Part shown: piece by piece, positions 1-10,140 of the stretch | Numbering within the stretch: the stretch's first letter is position 1 | Layout of the letters: the number at the start of each line of letters is the position of its first letter | Assembly (NCBI RefSeq): GCF_008831035.1 | Contig: NZ_WAJR01000002.1 | Location: 124,001-188,000 of the forward strand | Origin: Ellagibacter isourolithinifaciens | GTDB lineage: Bacteria; Actinomycetota; Coriobacteriia; Coriobacteriales; Eggerthellaceae | Direction: 5' to 3' | DNA: 64,000 bases | Notes under the pieces: generated by a model | The model's input: only the letters and a program-made list of their open reading frames with translations | Database searches by the model: none | What the model was told of the DNA's origin: nothing | Made by a program: the position numbers and the translations under genes

Positions 1-423
1 AATATCGTTCACCCCGCAAACTTCCCATGCGTACGCGAGCTCGGGTACGGGAACGGGGGAGCCGTTTTCGGCGGTGGCGATGAAATGGGGGACCTGCGAG
101 GCCTTATCGACGATGTTTCCCGAGGTGGTGCCACAGTATTCTGCAAGCTCGACGGCCTTTTCGGTTGCGGGAAGCGCGGTGATACTGCAGGCTCTCGATT
201 GCTGGATGAGCTGCATGGTGCGCGATTTCGCACGGAGGGCGAAGGCGATGAGCGGAGGATTATGGGAGAGGGGCGTGACCCAGATGACGGTGGCGAAGCA
301 GGTTTCGCCGTTTGGGCCGCACGCGCCGATGATGATCATGGGGCGCGGGTCTTGCAGCGCGGCGATGTCGCGGCCGGTCACTGCGGGGTATTCTTGCGCG
401 CGACGCGCGGATGATTCGCTCAT
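1..423 (-). CDS. Flavin reductase-like domain protein (3' part outside window)
   Basis: The frame runs from an ATG at 423 on the minus strand off the window edge, giving 141 codons with no stop. The N-terminal half reads like the FMN-binding flavin reductase/flavoredoxin fold: a Pro-Arg-Pro-Met-Ile-Ile-Ile strand near residue 28, then FATVIWVTPLSHNPPL, then a Phe-Ala-Leu strand, and later a Thr-Thr-Ser-Gly-Asn segment. Proteins of this family bind FMN and reduce flavin or act as small electron carriers in anaerobes. The gene lies just downstream of, and in the same orientation as, the PadR regulator at 510-941, so it may be that regulator's target. The true C-terminus is not visible, so substrate and exact subfamily are open. 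Confidence 0.75.
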   Translation of the reverse strand, partial: MSESSARRAQEYPAVTGRDIAALQDPRPMIIIGACGPNGETCFATVIWVTPLSHNPPLIAFALRAKSRTMQLIQQSRACSITALPATEKAVELAEYCGTTSGNIVDKASQVPHFIATAENGSPVPVPELAYAWEVCGVNDI

Positions 424-509
424 GGGGCTCCTTTTCCAGGTGAGAGATAACGATTGCAGAGCTCTCGCAGTCGAGGGGCTCACCGCCATGAGCGAATCGA
501 GTGCGAAAG

Positions 510-941
510 CTAGTGCGAGCAGGTCGGTGCGTCGGGAAGCTCGATGCCGAGCGCGTCGGCGGCGTCCTTGCGAAGCTCTTCGAGTGTGAGCTCGTAGCAG
601 GCGAGTGCGTCGATCCAGCGGCGCAGGCAACGACGCCCCTTTTCCGTAAGCTTGAACAGGCGTTTCGCTGATCCCTCGGCGGGAGTTTCCCACTCAGAGG
701 TGACAAGCCCCGATTCCTCCATGCGCTTGAGCGCGCGGTACACGCCAGTCGCGTCGGGTTTCTTTCCGCCAAACATCGGGGAGCTGGCCGCTTGCTGGAC
801 GATGATGTAGCCATGAAGCGGGGTTTCCGATTGGGCAAGCAGGGTGAGAATGGTGGGTTGGGAAAGACGATTGAGCGATTTGCCCAGCTCGGCGCATTCC
901 TTCAAGTCGTCATCCGACTTTGGATGGCAGCTGCTCCACAT
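510..941 (-). CDS. PadR-family transcriptional regulator
   Basis: A 143-residue protein with the PadR winged-helix layout. A first helix leads into LSQPTILTLL, then the family hallmark Leu-His-Gly-Tyr (residues 42-45), then the recognition helix and wing around TGVYRALKRMEESGLV, where long-spaced basic residues face DNA. The C-terminal 35 residues form the helical dimerisation arm. The ATG at 941 is preceded by AGAGGT at a suitable distance. PadR proteins usually repress a neighbouring detoxification or transport gene and their own promoter, and a 10-bp palindrome lies upstream. The flavin-reductase-like gene directly downstream is the obvious candidate target. The ligand cannot be inferred. 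Confidence 0.88.
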   Translation of the reverse strand: MWSSCHPKSDDDLKECAELGKSLNRLSQPTILTLLAQSETPLHGYIIVQQAASSPMFGGKKPDATGVYRALKRMEESGLVTSEWETPAEGSAKRLFKLTEKGRRCLRRWIDALACYELTLEELRKDAADALGIELPDAPTCSH

Positions 942-962
942 AATGCAGGACCTCTTTCGTAC

Positions 963-972
963 ACGTATACGT
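963..972. promoter_or_regulatory. Palindrome ACGTATACGT upstream of the PadR gene
   Basis: A perfect 10-bp palindrome lies 22 bases upstream of the PadR start, inside the likely promoter. PadR proteins commonly bind such short dyads to repress their own genes. No binding data are implied by the sequence itself. Confidence 0.35.
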
Positions 973-1214
973 CTGAAACAACTTCTTATTATCGCTCAAA
1001 GCCAATCAGCCTGCCAATCTTTTCCGTAAGATTACAGGGGCATTCGGTTAGTCGCGCGAGCGCGGCGGATTGCTCGTTAGCCGAAGTGCGCAAGGATGTG
1101 CCACTGCCGATTGATTTTCTGCTTTGACGGTCATGGGGACTTCCAACCTTCGCGAATCACCTAGAATAGGTGTGGAAAAAGCGCCGCCCGCGCCTGACGA
1201 CAAGGAGCTCTCAT

Positions 1215-3041
1215 ATGTGCGGAATCGTGGGATATACTGGTAAACGCCCAGCTCAGGGCATTCTCATTCAGGGTTTGACACGGCTTGAGTACCGCGGTTA
1301 CGATTCGGCTGGCATCGCGGTGCAGGAGGGCGACTCCCTTGCTGTCATTCATCGCAAAGGCAAGGTGGCGAGTCTGGAGCACACGCTGTCGCATTTTGAT
1401 TTCCAGGGCACGTGCGGCATCGGGCACACGCGTTGGGCTACGCATGGCAAACCGAGCGAAGCGAACGCGCACCCGCACACTTCTTGCGGCGGGCATATCG
1501 CCGTCGTGCACAACGGCATCATCGAGAACTTCGCTGAGCTGCGCGAAGAGCTTGAAGGTCGCGGGCACGTGTTCACGAGCGAGACCGATACCGAGGTCGT
1601 CGCCCATCTTCTTGAAGAGGCCTATCAGGGCGATCTCGTTGCGGCGCTGCGCGATGCGTGCTCTCGCATTGTGGGCGCCTACGGCCTTGCCGCTGTTTGC
1701 GACATGGAGCCGGGCGTCATCGCGGTCACGCGCAAGGATTCCCCGATTGTTATCGGGCAAGGGGAAGACGGCGCATACGTCGCTTCCGACATGATTGCCA
1801 TGATCGACGCCACGCGTGACGTCGTCATCTTGGGGGACGGCGAGTACGCGCGCATGACCGCGTCGGGCATCGAATACACCGACGAGGCGGGGCGTGCGAT
1901 CGAGCCGCGCATCACGCATGTCGATTGGGACCTTGACCTGGCAGAAAAGGGCGGATACCCCGATTTCATGCTGAAGGAAATTCATGAGCAGCCGCGCGTC
2001 ATTCGCGACACGCTTGCTGGACGGCTCGTGAACGGCGCGCTCTCCATCGACGAGCTCGATCTGACACCTGAGGAACTTAACCTCATCGACCGCGTGTACG
2101 TCATCGCGTGCGGCACAAGCTACCATGCGGGCCTCATCGCGAAAAACCTGATCGAGGGCTGGGCGCGCATCCCCACGGAATGCGAGGTCGCAAGCGAGTT
2201 CCGCTATCGCAACCCCATCATCACTCCGACGACGCTCGTCGTTGCGGTGTCTCAATCGGGCGAGACGGCCGACACGCTCGCCGCTATCCGCGACGCACGC
2301 GTGAAGGGTGCCCGCGTGTTTGGCATCACGAACGTGGTGGGAAGCCCTGTGGCGCGCGAGTCGGACGGCGTCATCTACACGAAGGCGAACAAGGAAATCG
2401 CCGTCGCGTCGACAAAGTCGTTCTTGGGCCAGGTGGTGAGCTTGACGTTGCTCGCGATGCTGCTCGCTCAGGCGAAGGGCAAGCTGCGTATGAACCAGAT
2501 CCGCCTCCTGTTCCGCGAGCTGGCGGACACGGCCGAGCAGGTGGAGCGCATCCTCGTCGAGTGCAAGCCCTCCATCGAGGAGGCGGCGCGCGCGTGCAAG
2601 GATGCCCGCAACGCGCTCTTCATCGGGCGCGGCATGGGTGCCGCCATCAGCTACGAGGGTGCGCTCAAGCTGAAAGAGATCAGCTACCTGCACGCCGAGG
2701 CGTACCCCGCTGGCGAGATGAAGCACGGCCCGATTGCGCTCATCGACGAAGGATTCCCCGTCATCGCCATCGCGACGAAGAGCCCGGTCTACGACAAGGT
2801 CGTTTCCAACCTGCAGGAGAGCAAGGCCCGCGGTGCGATGATCGTCGCCGTGGCAACCGAGGGCGATGAGGACATCAAACAGCACGCTGACCACGTGATT
2901 TACATCCCGAAGGTTCGCGATGCGTTTTCCGCCATCACGGCGAGCGTGCCGCTGCAGCTGTTCGCCCGCGCCATTGCTGTCGAGCGCGGCTGCGATGTCG
3001 ATCAGCCGCGCAACCTCGCAAAGAGCGTGACGGTGGAATAG
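1215..3041 (+). CDS. glmS: Glutamine--fructose-6-phosphate aminotransferase (isomerizing)
   Basis: Makes glucosamine-6-phosphate from fructose-6-phosphate and glutamine, the first step toward UDP-GlcNAc for peptidoglycan. The start is ATG 1215 because mature GlmS must begin Met-Cys-Gly-Ile (Cys2 is the amidotransferase nucleophile), and AAGGAG sits 7 bases upstream; a longer in-frame reading from 1170 would bury this residue. Residues 1-220 are the class II glutamine amidotransferase domain (RWATHGKPSEANAHPH, VVHNGIIEN). Two SIS sugar-isomerase domains follow (CGTSYHAG, SQSGETADT), and the C-terminus ends in the characteristic Leu-Ala-Lys-Ser-Val-Thr-Val-Glu. At 608 residues it is full length. 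No glmS ribozyme fold is apparent upstream. acpS follows 15 bases after the stop, probably in the same transcript. Confidence 0.97.
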   Translation: MCGIVGYTGKRPAQGILIQGLTRLEYRGYDSAGIAVQEGDSLAVIHRKGKVASLEHTLSHFDFQGTCGIGHTRWATHGKPSEANAHPHTSCGGHIAVVHNGIIENFAELREELEGRGHVFTSETDTEVVAHLLEEAYQGDLVAALRDACSRIVGAYGLAAVCDMEPGVIAVTRKDSPIVIGQGEDGAYVASDMIAMIDATRDVVILGDGEYARMTASGIEYTDEAGRAIEPRITHVDWDLDLAEKGGYPDFMLKEIHEQPRVIRDTLAGRLVNGALSIDELDLTPEELNLIDRVYVIACGTSYHAGLIAKNLIEGWARIPTECEVASEFRYRNPIITPTTLVVAVSQSGETADTLAAIRDARVKGARVFGITNVVGSPVARESDGVIYTKANKEIAVASTKSFLGQVVSLTLLAMLLAQAKGKLRMNQIRLLFRELADTAEQVERILVECKPSIEEAARACKDARNALFIGRGMGAAISYEGALKLKEISYLHAEAYPAGEMKHGPIALIDEGFPVIAIATKSPVYDKVVSNLQESKARGAMIVAVATEGDEDIKQHADHVIYIPKVRDAFSAITASVPLQLFARAIAVERGCDVDQPRNLAKSVTVE

Positions 3042-3056
3042 GGGAGCGGGGTCTTG

Positions 3057-3629
3057 ATGCCTGCATGGAAAGAGGAAACCGTTCGCGCGGTCGAGGACGC
3101 CGCCGCGGTGTCGCTGCCCATCGACGGGGCGGTCGGCCTTGGCGTCGACATCGTTGAGATCGCGCGCATGAAGAAGATTCTGGAGCGCACTCCGTCGTTC
3201 GCTCGCAAGGTGTTTTCCTGCGAGGAGTGCCGCTACTGCGAGGACGCGGCCGCACCCGAGGTCCATTTTGCCACGCGCTTCGCTGCGAAGGAGGCCGTGG
3301 TGAAGGCTCTTGGAACGGGCTTCACTCGCGGAATTGGAGTGCGCGATATCGAGGTGAAGCGCTCGTCGAAGGGACGGCCGTATGTGGTGCTGTCGGGCCG
3401 CGCGAAGCAGGTAGCCAAAGAGCTGGGCGTTCGCGAGCTTCCCATCTCGCTTTCGTATACGCATACCGATGCCGTCGCGTGCGCTTTGGCCATCACGGAG
3501 GATTCTCAAAAGGCGGCGGAGGAGCGGGTCGATCAGAAAGCCGAGCTCGCGAAGCGCTTCAAGGAAGCGCGCTCGATGCTTGACGAGATCGACGCTCCTC
3601 TTGCGGTGGGGTGTCGTGTACAAAAATGA
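3057..3629 (+). CDS. acpS: Holo-[acyl-carrier-protein] synthase
   Basis: Transfers 4'-phosphopantetheine from CoA to a serine of acyl carrier protein, activating fatty acid synthesis. Visible motifs are GVDIVEIARM (Mg-binding Asp) around residues 29-38, then ATRFAAKEAVVKALGTG with the catalytic Glu/Lys, and SLSYTHTDAVACALA near the C-terminus. The protein is 190 residues against about 120-130 for typical AcpS. The extra length is a 28-residue N-terminal extension and a 30-residue charged C-terminal tail ending Val-Gln-Lys. The start was placed at ATG 3057, right after a TTG, with a GGGGAGCGGGG purine run upstream. The last three codons and stop lie inside a 22-bp inverted repeat shared with the end of the opposing gene. 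Confidence 0.93.
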   Translation: MPAWKEETVRAVEDAAAVSLPIDGAVGLGVDIVEIARMKKILERTPSFARKVFSCEECRYCEDAAAPEVHFATRFAAKEAVVKALGTGFTRGIGVRDIEVKRSSKGRPYVVLSGRAKQVAKELGVRELPISLSYTHTDAVACALAITEDSQKAAEERVDQKAELAKRFKEARSMLDEIDAPLAVGCRVQK

Positions 3630-3788
3630 CGATAAGTTGTGAATCTTCTCCACAACTCAGCGAGTTTCACCCCAATTTCGCCACATTTGTCCATAAAAGT
3701 TGCTATCAAGGATGAGTTTTGCGCCTCACCTATACCACTTTTAGTACAGAGAGCTCATTTCTCCATAACTTATCGTCATTTTTGTACA
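3617..3788. repeat. 22-bp perfect inverted repeat joining the 3' ends of two convergent genes
   Basis: The arm at 3617-3638 (starting TGTACAAAAATGACGAT) recurs exactly, inverted, at 3767-3788. Each arm encodes the final Val-Gln-Lys-stop of its gene: acpS on plus and the DUF559-like gene on minus. The 128 bases between are AT-richer than their surroundings and include a degenerate further copy near 3743-3748 (AGTACA). The arms could pair as a large hairpin acting as a bidirectional terminator, or mark a recombination or insertion boundary. Confidence 0.8.
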
Positions 3789-4732
3789 GGGAGGAGCGGG
3801 GCAAGTAGTTTCTTGCGCAGCTTCATCTGCCTGCTGTCGAATTCCTCGCTGCGAGGATGGACTCTATGCCGAAGCCGACGGGAAAGGATTCGCGCCGTTT
3901 TGTCGAAGGCGATTAAGTCGTTGAACTCGCGTTTCGTAACGCATATTTCCGTTATTCCCAGATGTACGAAGATGTTGCGCCGACGTGCGTCGTTTGCAAT
4001 GCGCGATGATCCGGTATGCCATTTGTCGCTGTCGTATTCGACGGCGATGTGCTTATCGGGCCAGAACAGATCGGGGAACAGCACGCTGTTTCCCGTAAGT
4101 CGCTGAACGTGCGTCGGAAGGTCGATGCGCGGGTTGAGCTGCGGATAGGCAATCCCGTAGCCGCCCATGCGGTAGGGCAGGCAGAGATGCAGCACGAGCT
4201 GGGTTTCTCGCGGGGAGGCCGCGCCCGCAAGGATGTAGGGCGTAAGTCGACGGGCGGGTTTGGCGCCGTTCAAACCTGTCATGCGGGTGAGCATCTGGTT
4301 GATTTTCAAGGGCGTGGTCAGGGGATACGCGTCGTTGGTGCCAACGCGATATGTCCCGCAGAGTGCGAATGCGATTCGAAGGAACTCGATTTCGTCGAGC
4401 GTCTGGGCGGACTGGATAAGCGCAAACTCGGGCGAGCAAACGAAGACCCCCGGTGCTGCGAGATGAAAATCGGCGGGCGTGAGCTCGAGGGAGGTCGTAT
4501 GAACCGCGATATCGTGCGAGTGCCTCGCTGCTTCGTGCGTCTTGGTGAGAAGATGAACCTTTTCGCGTTGCCGCTCTTTGGGAAGGATGCTCACAGCTGC
4601 AGCTATCTCGGATTCTCGAAGAGGGATGCCAAGTTGGGGAGCAAGGGCAGATTGGAGGGCGTCAATACGGGGGCTCCCAATATGCGAGAGCCAGTAGTGA
4701 AGAGCCGATATGTAGCAAACGATAACGTCCAT
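3776..4732 (-). CDS. DUF559-like (PD-(D/E)XK-type) putative endonuclease
   Basis: A 318-residue protein of a type often found in Coriobacteriia. The C-terminal third resembles the DUF559/Vsr-like nuclease fold: FPDLFWPDKHIAVEYDSDKW supplies the Asp and Glu-Tyr-Asp acidic residues, followed by a conserved basic Arg-Arg-Asn and GITEICVTK. The N-terminal part (LHYWLSHIGSP) has no clear match; in related proteins this region resembles AbiEi-type antitoxin domains, but I cannot demonstrate that here. The start is taken at ATG 4732 because upstream translation looks non-coding and a TACAAT box lies only 6 bases before it, which suggests a leaderless mRNA. It is convergent with acpS and shares its 3' terminal sequence. 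Function is not established; a restriction- or phage-defence-related role is only a guess. Confidence 0.7.
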   Translation of the reverse strand: MDVIVCYISALHYWLSHIGSPRIDALQSALAPQLGIPLRESEIAAAVSILPKERQREKVHLLTKTHEAARHSHDIAVHTTSLELTPADFHLAAPGVFVCSPEFALIQSAQTLDEIEFLRIAFALCGTYRVGTNDAYPLTTPLKINQMLTRMTGLNGAKPARRLTPYILAGAASPRETQLVLHLCLPYRMGGYGIAYPQLNPRIDLPTHVQRLTGNSVLFPDLFWPDKHIAVEYDSDKWHTGSSRIANDARRRNIFVHLGITEICVTKREFNDLIAFDKTARILSRRLRHRVHPRSEEFDSRQMKLRKKLLAPLLPVQK

Positions 4733-4738
4733 GCCGCG

Positions 4739-4744
4739 ATTGTA
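4739..4744 (-). promoter_or_regulatory. Putative -10 box (TACAAT) for a leaderless transcript
   Basis: On the minus strand TACAAT ends 6 bases before ATG 4732, so transcription would start at or next to the initiator codon. No convincing -35 box is seen at 16-18 bases. No Shine-Dalgarno sequence precedes the ATG, which fits leaderless translation. Confidence 0.4.
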
Positions 4745-5057
4745 GCAGGGTGTATCCCCAGATAGATTGTGAACCGATAAAAAAGGAAGCTCGCTAATAA
4801 TTACTAAGAAAAACAGGTAGGAAGCGAGCAATTTTCGACGTGAGCGTTCGGTTTGGTCCCTGCCGGCTCCCGGATTGGCGCTCGGTTGCCGTCTTCCTTG
4901 AGCGGTCCTTCGCATGCCCCTTCTCTCGATGCGCCTGCGCTTCTTTGCTCTAGGCCGATCGTCGCGTCCACCGAAATCGCAAATCGGATAAGATGGGGAA
5001 AGTTTGAGGTAACCGATCGGAATGCGCAAAGGCTATACTCAAGCAAGATAGTAAAGA
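4745..5057. other. Intergenic stretch without a convincing gene
   Basis: The stretch holds short open frames of atypical composition but no recognisable protein. GCTCGCT near 4792 and AGCGAGC near 4827 could pair across an AT-rich loop. TATACT at 5034-5039 may be the -10 box of nnrD, without a good -35. Confidence 0.5.
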
Positions 5058-5075
5058 ATGCGAAGGAAATCCAAG

Positions 5076-5999
5076 ATGATTGCATGGAATTATTCGGATA
5101 CGAAGCTGTGCGGCCTTCTTCCCGAGCTTGCGCAAGATGCGAACAAGTATACGCGCGGGAAGGTGTCGCTCGTTGCCGGCTGCTCGCGCTATCCCGGTGC
5201 CGCCGCTCTCGCTGCCTTGGCATCTCAGCGTATGGGGGCGGGGTATACCGAGGTCATCTGCGCGCAGAAATCAGTCGATACCGTTCGCGCGGTAAGCCCC
5301 TCCCTCGTCGTCCGCTCGTGGAAGAACCTCTCTCCTAGCGATTTTCCGCCAATGCGAGCGGGCCATCCGTCGGCGTATGTCCTAGGCCCTGGTTTCGACG
5401 CGTCGAACGGGTCGTGTAAAAAGCTCGCCTTCACTGTGCTCGAATCGGCCTGTGCGCCGCTTGTGGTAGACGGGGGTGCTCTTGCCTTCCTCGCCGCGAA
5501 GAAGGGCCGCAATCTTGTCCGGGAGCGCTTCGAGTCCGGGCTCGATACGGTCGTGACGCCCCACGCGGGCGAGGCGGCTCGGCTCGCCGCCCCCTTTGGC
5601 TTCCCGACCGATGATGCGGGCGAGCTCGCACGCCTTATCTCGCTCGCGTATGGCGTGACGGCACTCGTTAAGGGACCGAAGAGCTTCATATCCGACGGCG
5701 AGATCGTCGCGGTGATGGGCGAGGGGACGCCTGCGCTCGCGAAGGCTGGCACGGGGGACGTGCTCGCGGGCATGATCGGCGCGCTTCTCGCACAGGGGCT
5801 TGCATCTTTCGACGCGTGCGTGCTTGCAGCGACGCTTCACGCCCGGGCGGGCCGTCTTGCCGCATCCGAGCTTACCGAGCGATGCGTCGTAGCGGAAGAC
5901 CTGCCGCGCTATCTTCCTCTGGTGATTCGGGAATTCGAGGCGCTCAGAGACCGCATGGGTGAGCAGGAATTGGGGGCACGTTATTCGACACATGGGTAA
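5076..5999 (+). CDS. nnrD: ADP-dependent NAD(P)H-hydrate dehydratase
   Basis: Repairs hydrated NADH/NADPH (NADHX/NADPHX) using ADP, working with an epimerase. The 307-residue protein has the ribokinase-like fold of the NnrD/CARKD family: GKVSLVAGCSRYPGAA near the N-terminus, VLGPGFD around residue 104, VVDGGAL, then TPHAGEAARL and the nucleotide-binding signature GTPALAKAGTGDVLAGMI with its catalytic Asp. The epimerase (NnrE) domain often fused in other bacteria is absent. The start ATG 5076 was preferred over the in-frame ATG at 5058 because AAGGA lies 8 bases before it. Downstream is an HdeD-like membrane protein with its own strong ribosome-binding site. Confidence 0.92.
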   Translation: MIAWNYSDTKLCGLLPELAQDANKYTRGKVSLVAGCSRYPGAAALAALASQRMGAGYTEVICAQKSVDTVRAVSPSLVVRSWKNLSPSDFPPMRAGHPSAYVLGPGFDASNGSCKKLAFTVLESACAPLVVDGGALAFLAAKKGRNLVRERFESGLDTVVTPHAGEAARLAAPFGFPTDDAGELARLISLAYGVTALVKGPKSFISDGEIVAVMGEGTPALAKAGTGDVLAGMIGALLAQGLASFDACVLAATLHARAGRLAASELTERCVVAEDLPRYLPLVIREFEALRDRMGEQELGARYSTHG

Positions 6000-6107
6000 G
6001 AATTATTCACCGAGGAGCGCGTGCGCGGTAGAATAAGGCTGTTACGTGAGGGCGCTGCGCATCGATTGCGGCGCGGCGCGCGTCGATATCAAAGGAGGTC
6101 GATCGTT

Positions 6108-6638
6108 ATGGCAGAATCGAAACGTCACGATTGGGGGCTTATCGTCGCTGGTGCGCTCCTCGTGCTCCTCGCGATTTTCATCACCGCGTTTCCCGGGCTT
6201 ACGTTGGCGACGATCACGGCGATACTGGGCGCTGGGTTTCTCGTGAGCGGCATCCTCGACCTTGTGGGTTATGTGCGCCTGAAGGGGAACCTGTTCACCT
6301 CGCCTTCGCCCTGGATGATCGTGTACGCGGTCCTCGACATCATCATCGGCATCATGCTGCTGCTGCACCCGATCGTCTTCGCGGGCGTCGTGTCGTGGCT
6401 TGTGGGCATCTTCGTTGTGGCGTTCGGCGTCATCGAGGTCATCGGTGCGGTTCAGCTGCACAAGTTCAGCATGCCGATGTGGGGCTGGATGGTGTTCTCG
6501 GGTATCGTGGACATCCTGTGCGGCGTGGTGTTCTTCATCTACCCTGCGATGCTCGCTGTTTTCTTGGCGGTATTTGTCATTATGCGCGGCGTTTCCCTTA
6601 TCATGTACGGGTGGCGCGCTGACAGCGTGCTCATGTAG
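6108..6638 (+). CDS. HdeD-like (DUF308) membrane protein
   Basis: A 176-residue protein made almost entirely of six hydrophobic helices in three tandem pairs, as in the DUF308/HdeD family. Examples are GLIVAGALLVLLAIFITAFP, then SPWMIVYAVLDIIIGIMLLL, and finally WMVFSGIVDILCGVVFFIYP. HdeD of E. coli is linked to acid resistance, but the molecular role of the family is unknown. The start is decided by a near-perfect AAAGGAGGT ending 8 bases before ATG 6108; the in-frame reading further upstream has no such site. A rho-independent terminator follows at 6678, so the gene is probably transcribed alone or with nnrD. Confidence 0.88.
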   Translation: MAESKRHDWGLIVAGALLVLLAIFITAFPGLTLATITAILGAGFLVSGILDLVGYVRLKGNLFTSPSPWMIVYAVLDIIIGIMLLLHPIVFAGVVSWLVGIFVVAFGVIEVIGAVQLHKFSMPMWGWMVFSGIVDILCGVVFFIYPAMLAVFLAVFVIMRGVSLIMYGWRADSVLM

Positions 6639-8855
<2,217 letters not shown>

Positions 8856-8901
8856 GCGCGGGCTGGGCTTTTCCCTCGGCATGATTCCCCCCAGCAAGAT
8901 A

Positions 8902-8938
8902 CGAGGCCCCTGCGAACTCGGGTTTCGCAGGGGCCTCG
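8902..8938. terminator. Bidirectional terminator between ligA and queA
   Basis: Arms 8902-8916 and 8924-8938 are perfect 15-bp complements (CGAGGCCCCTGCGAA), with a 7-base loop and T-rich sequence on the plus side. It serves two convergent genes. Confidence 0.85.
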
Positions 8939-8961
8939 CTTGTTTTCGCGCATGTGCAGTT

Positions 8962-10140
8962 TTACGGCTTGATGAACATGGCGTCGCCGAAGGAGAGCAT
9001 ACGGTAGCGGTTCTCGATGGCGTGGCGATATGCCGCCATAATGTGCTCGCGGCTCGAGAACGCGCTCACGAGCATCATGAGCGTGCTCTTGGGCACATGG
9101 AAGTTCGTGATGAGCCCGTCGATTACATGGAAGGTGCTGCCCGGCAGAAGATAGAGGCTCGTGGCGTCGCGATTGCGCGCCGTGATGGCGCCTTCGCCGC
9201 CGTTTGCCTGCGAATCCCAGGCGCTTTCCAGGCTGCGGGTCGACGTGGTTCCCACGGCGATGACGCGCCCGCCCGCTGCATGCGTCTCGTTGATGGCGTC
9301 GACAGTGGTCTGCGGCACGGTGTAGAACTCGGTGTGCATCTTGTGCTTGGTCGGGTCGTCCTCGTCCACGATGCGGAAGGTGTCGAGGCCCACTTCGAGC
9401 TCGACGGTTTCCCAACGAACCCCATTCGCCTTCAAGCGCTCGATGAGCTCGGGCGTGAAGTGAAGGCCTGCGGTGGGCGCCGCCGCCGATGCCTCGCGGC
9501 GCGAGTACACGGTTTGGTACAGCTCTTCGTCACCTGCGTAGTTTTTGATGTAGGGCGGAAGGGGCGTGTGGCCAACGGCGTGAAGCGCCTCGTCGAGCGA
9601 GGGGAGCGTTGTGGTGAGGCGCGCGATGCGCTCGCCTTTAGCGGCCGAGGCCTCGGCGTCCTGGCCTTCGCCTGTCGCCGCTGCGTCCGTCTTCGCGCTC
9701 GCCCAGTCGACGACTTCGGCGGAAAGCGCGACGTTTCCCTGCTTGTCGGTGAAGTCCACCACGGCGCCGCTGCCCGGTTTCAGACGCTTGCCGGGGCGCA
9801 CGAGCACCTCCCAGATGGCTTGTTGGTTGGCTGATTCGGTGAGCGCTTCATCGAGATAAGGCTTCGCCTTCTCGCCTTTGACCTCGCGAAGGAGGAATAC
9901 TTCCGCCTGACCGCCCGTGTCGCGCTTCGCGCCTAAAAGGCGTGCGGGCATGACGCGCGTCTCGTTTGCCACGAGCAAATCGCCCGGGCGCAGGTACTCC
10001 TCGATGTCGCGGAAGATGCGATCTTCGAGTTCTCCCGATTCGCGATCCATCACCAGCATGCGGCAGGCGTCACGCACCGCCGCAGGTTCCTGCGCGATAA
10101 GTTCTTCGGGCAGGTCGTAGTTGAAGTCTTCAGTTCTCAT
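8962..10140 (-). CDS. queA: S-adenosylmethionine:tRNA ribosyltransferase-isomerase
   Basis: Adds the ribosyl-derived cyclopentene ring of SAM to preQ1 in tRNA, forming epoxyqueuosine. Recognisable blocks are DFNYDLPEELIAQEPA at the start, RPGDLLVANETRVMPARL, WEVLVRPGKRLKPG, the GHTPLPPYIK block, and SAAAPTAGLHFTPEL in the second half. The protein is 392 residues, longer than the usual 340-360. Most of the excess is an Ala/Glu/Gly-rich insertion at about residues 145-172. tgt and queH lie within 8 kb, so most of the late queuosine pathway is local. The sequence immediately upstream duplicates the first 21 bases of the gene, and a short upstream frame ends on the queA start codon (ATGA overlap), so initiation may be translationally coupled. 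Confidence 0.95.
   Translation of the reverse strand: MRTEDFNYDLPEELIAQEPAAVRDACRMLVMDRESGELEDRIFRDIEEYLRPGDLLVANETRVMPARLLGAKRDTGGQAEVFLLREVKGEKAKPYLDEALTESANQQAIWEVLVRPGKRLKPGSGAVVDFTDKQGNVALSAEVVDWASAKTDAAATGEGQDAEASAAKGERIARLTTTLPSLDEALHAVGHTPLPPYIKNYAGDEELYQTVYSRREASAAAPTAGLHFTPELIERLKANGVRWETVELEVGLDTFRIVDEDDPTKHKMHTEFYTVPQTTVDAINETHAAGGRVIAVGTTSTRSLESAWDSQANGGEGAITARNRDATSLYLLPGSTFHVIDGLITNFHVPKSTLMMLVSAFSSREHIMAAYRHAIENRYRMLSFGDAMFIKP

Noticed and set aside
1128-1214. glmS ribozyme upstream of glmS
   Set aside because: The upstream region is short and lacks the ribozyme's conserved core; this regulation is mainly a Firmicutes trait.
1161-3653. An 830-codon open frame on the minus strand opposite glmS and acpS
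   Set aside because: It is the antisense shadow of two clearly conserved genes. Its Arg/His/Ala-rich translation has no family features.
4853-5338. A plus-strand frame overlapping the start of nnrD
   Set aside because: Out of frame with conserved nnrD, no ribosome-binding site and no family resemblance.
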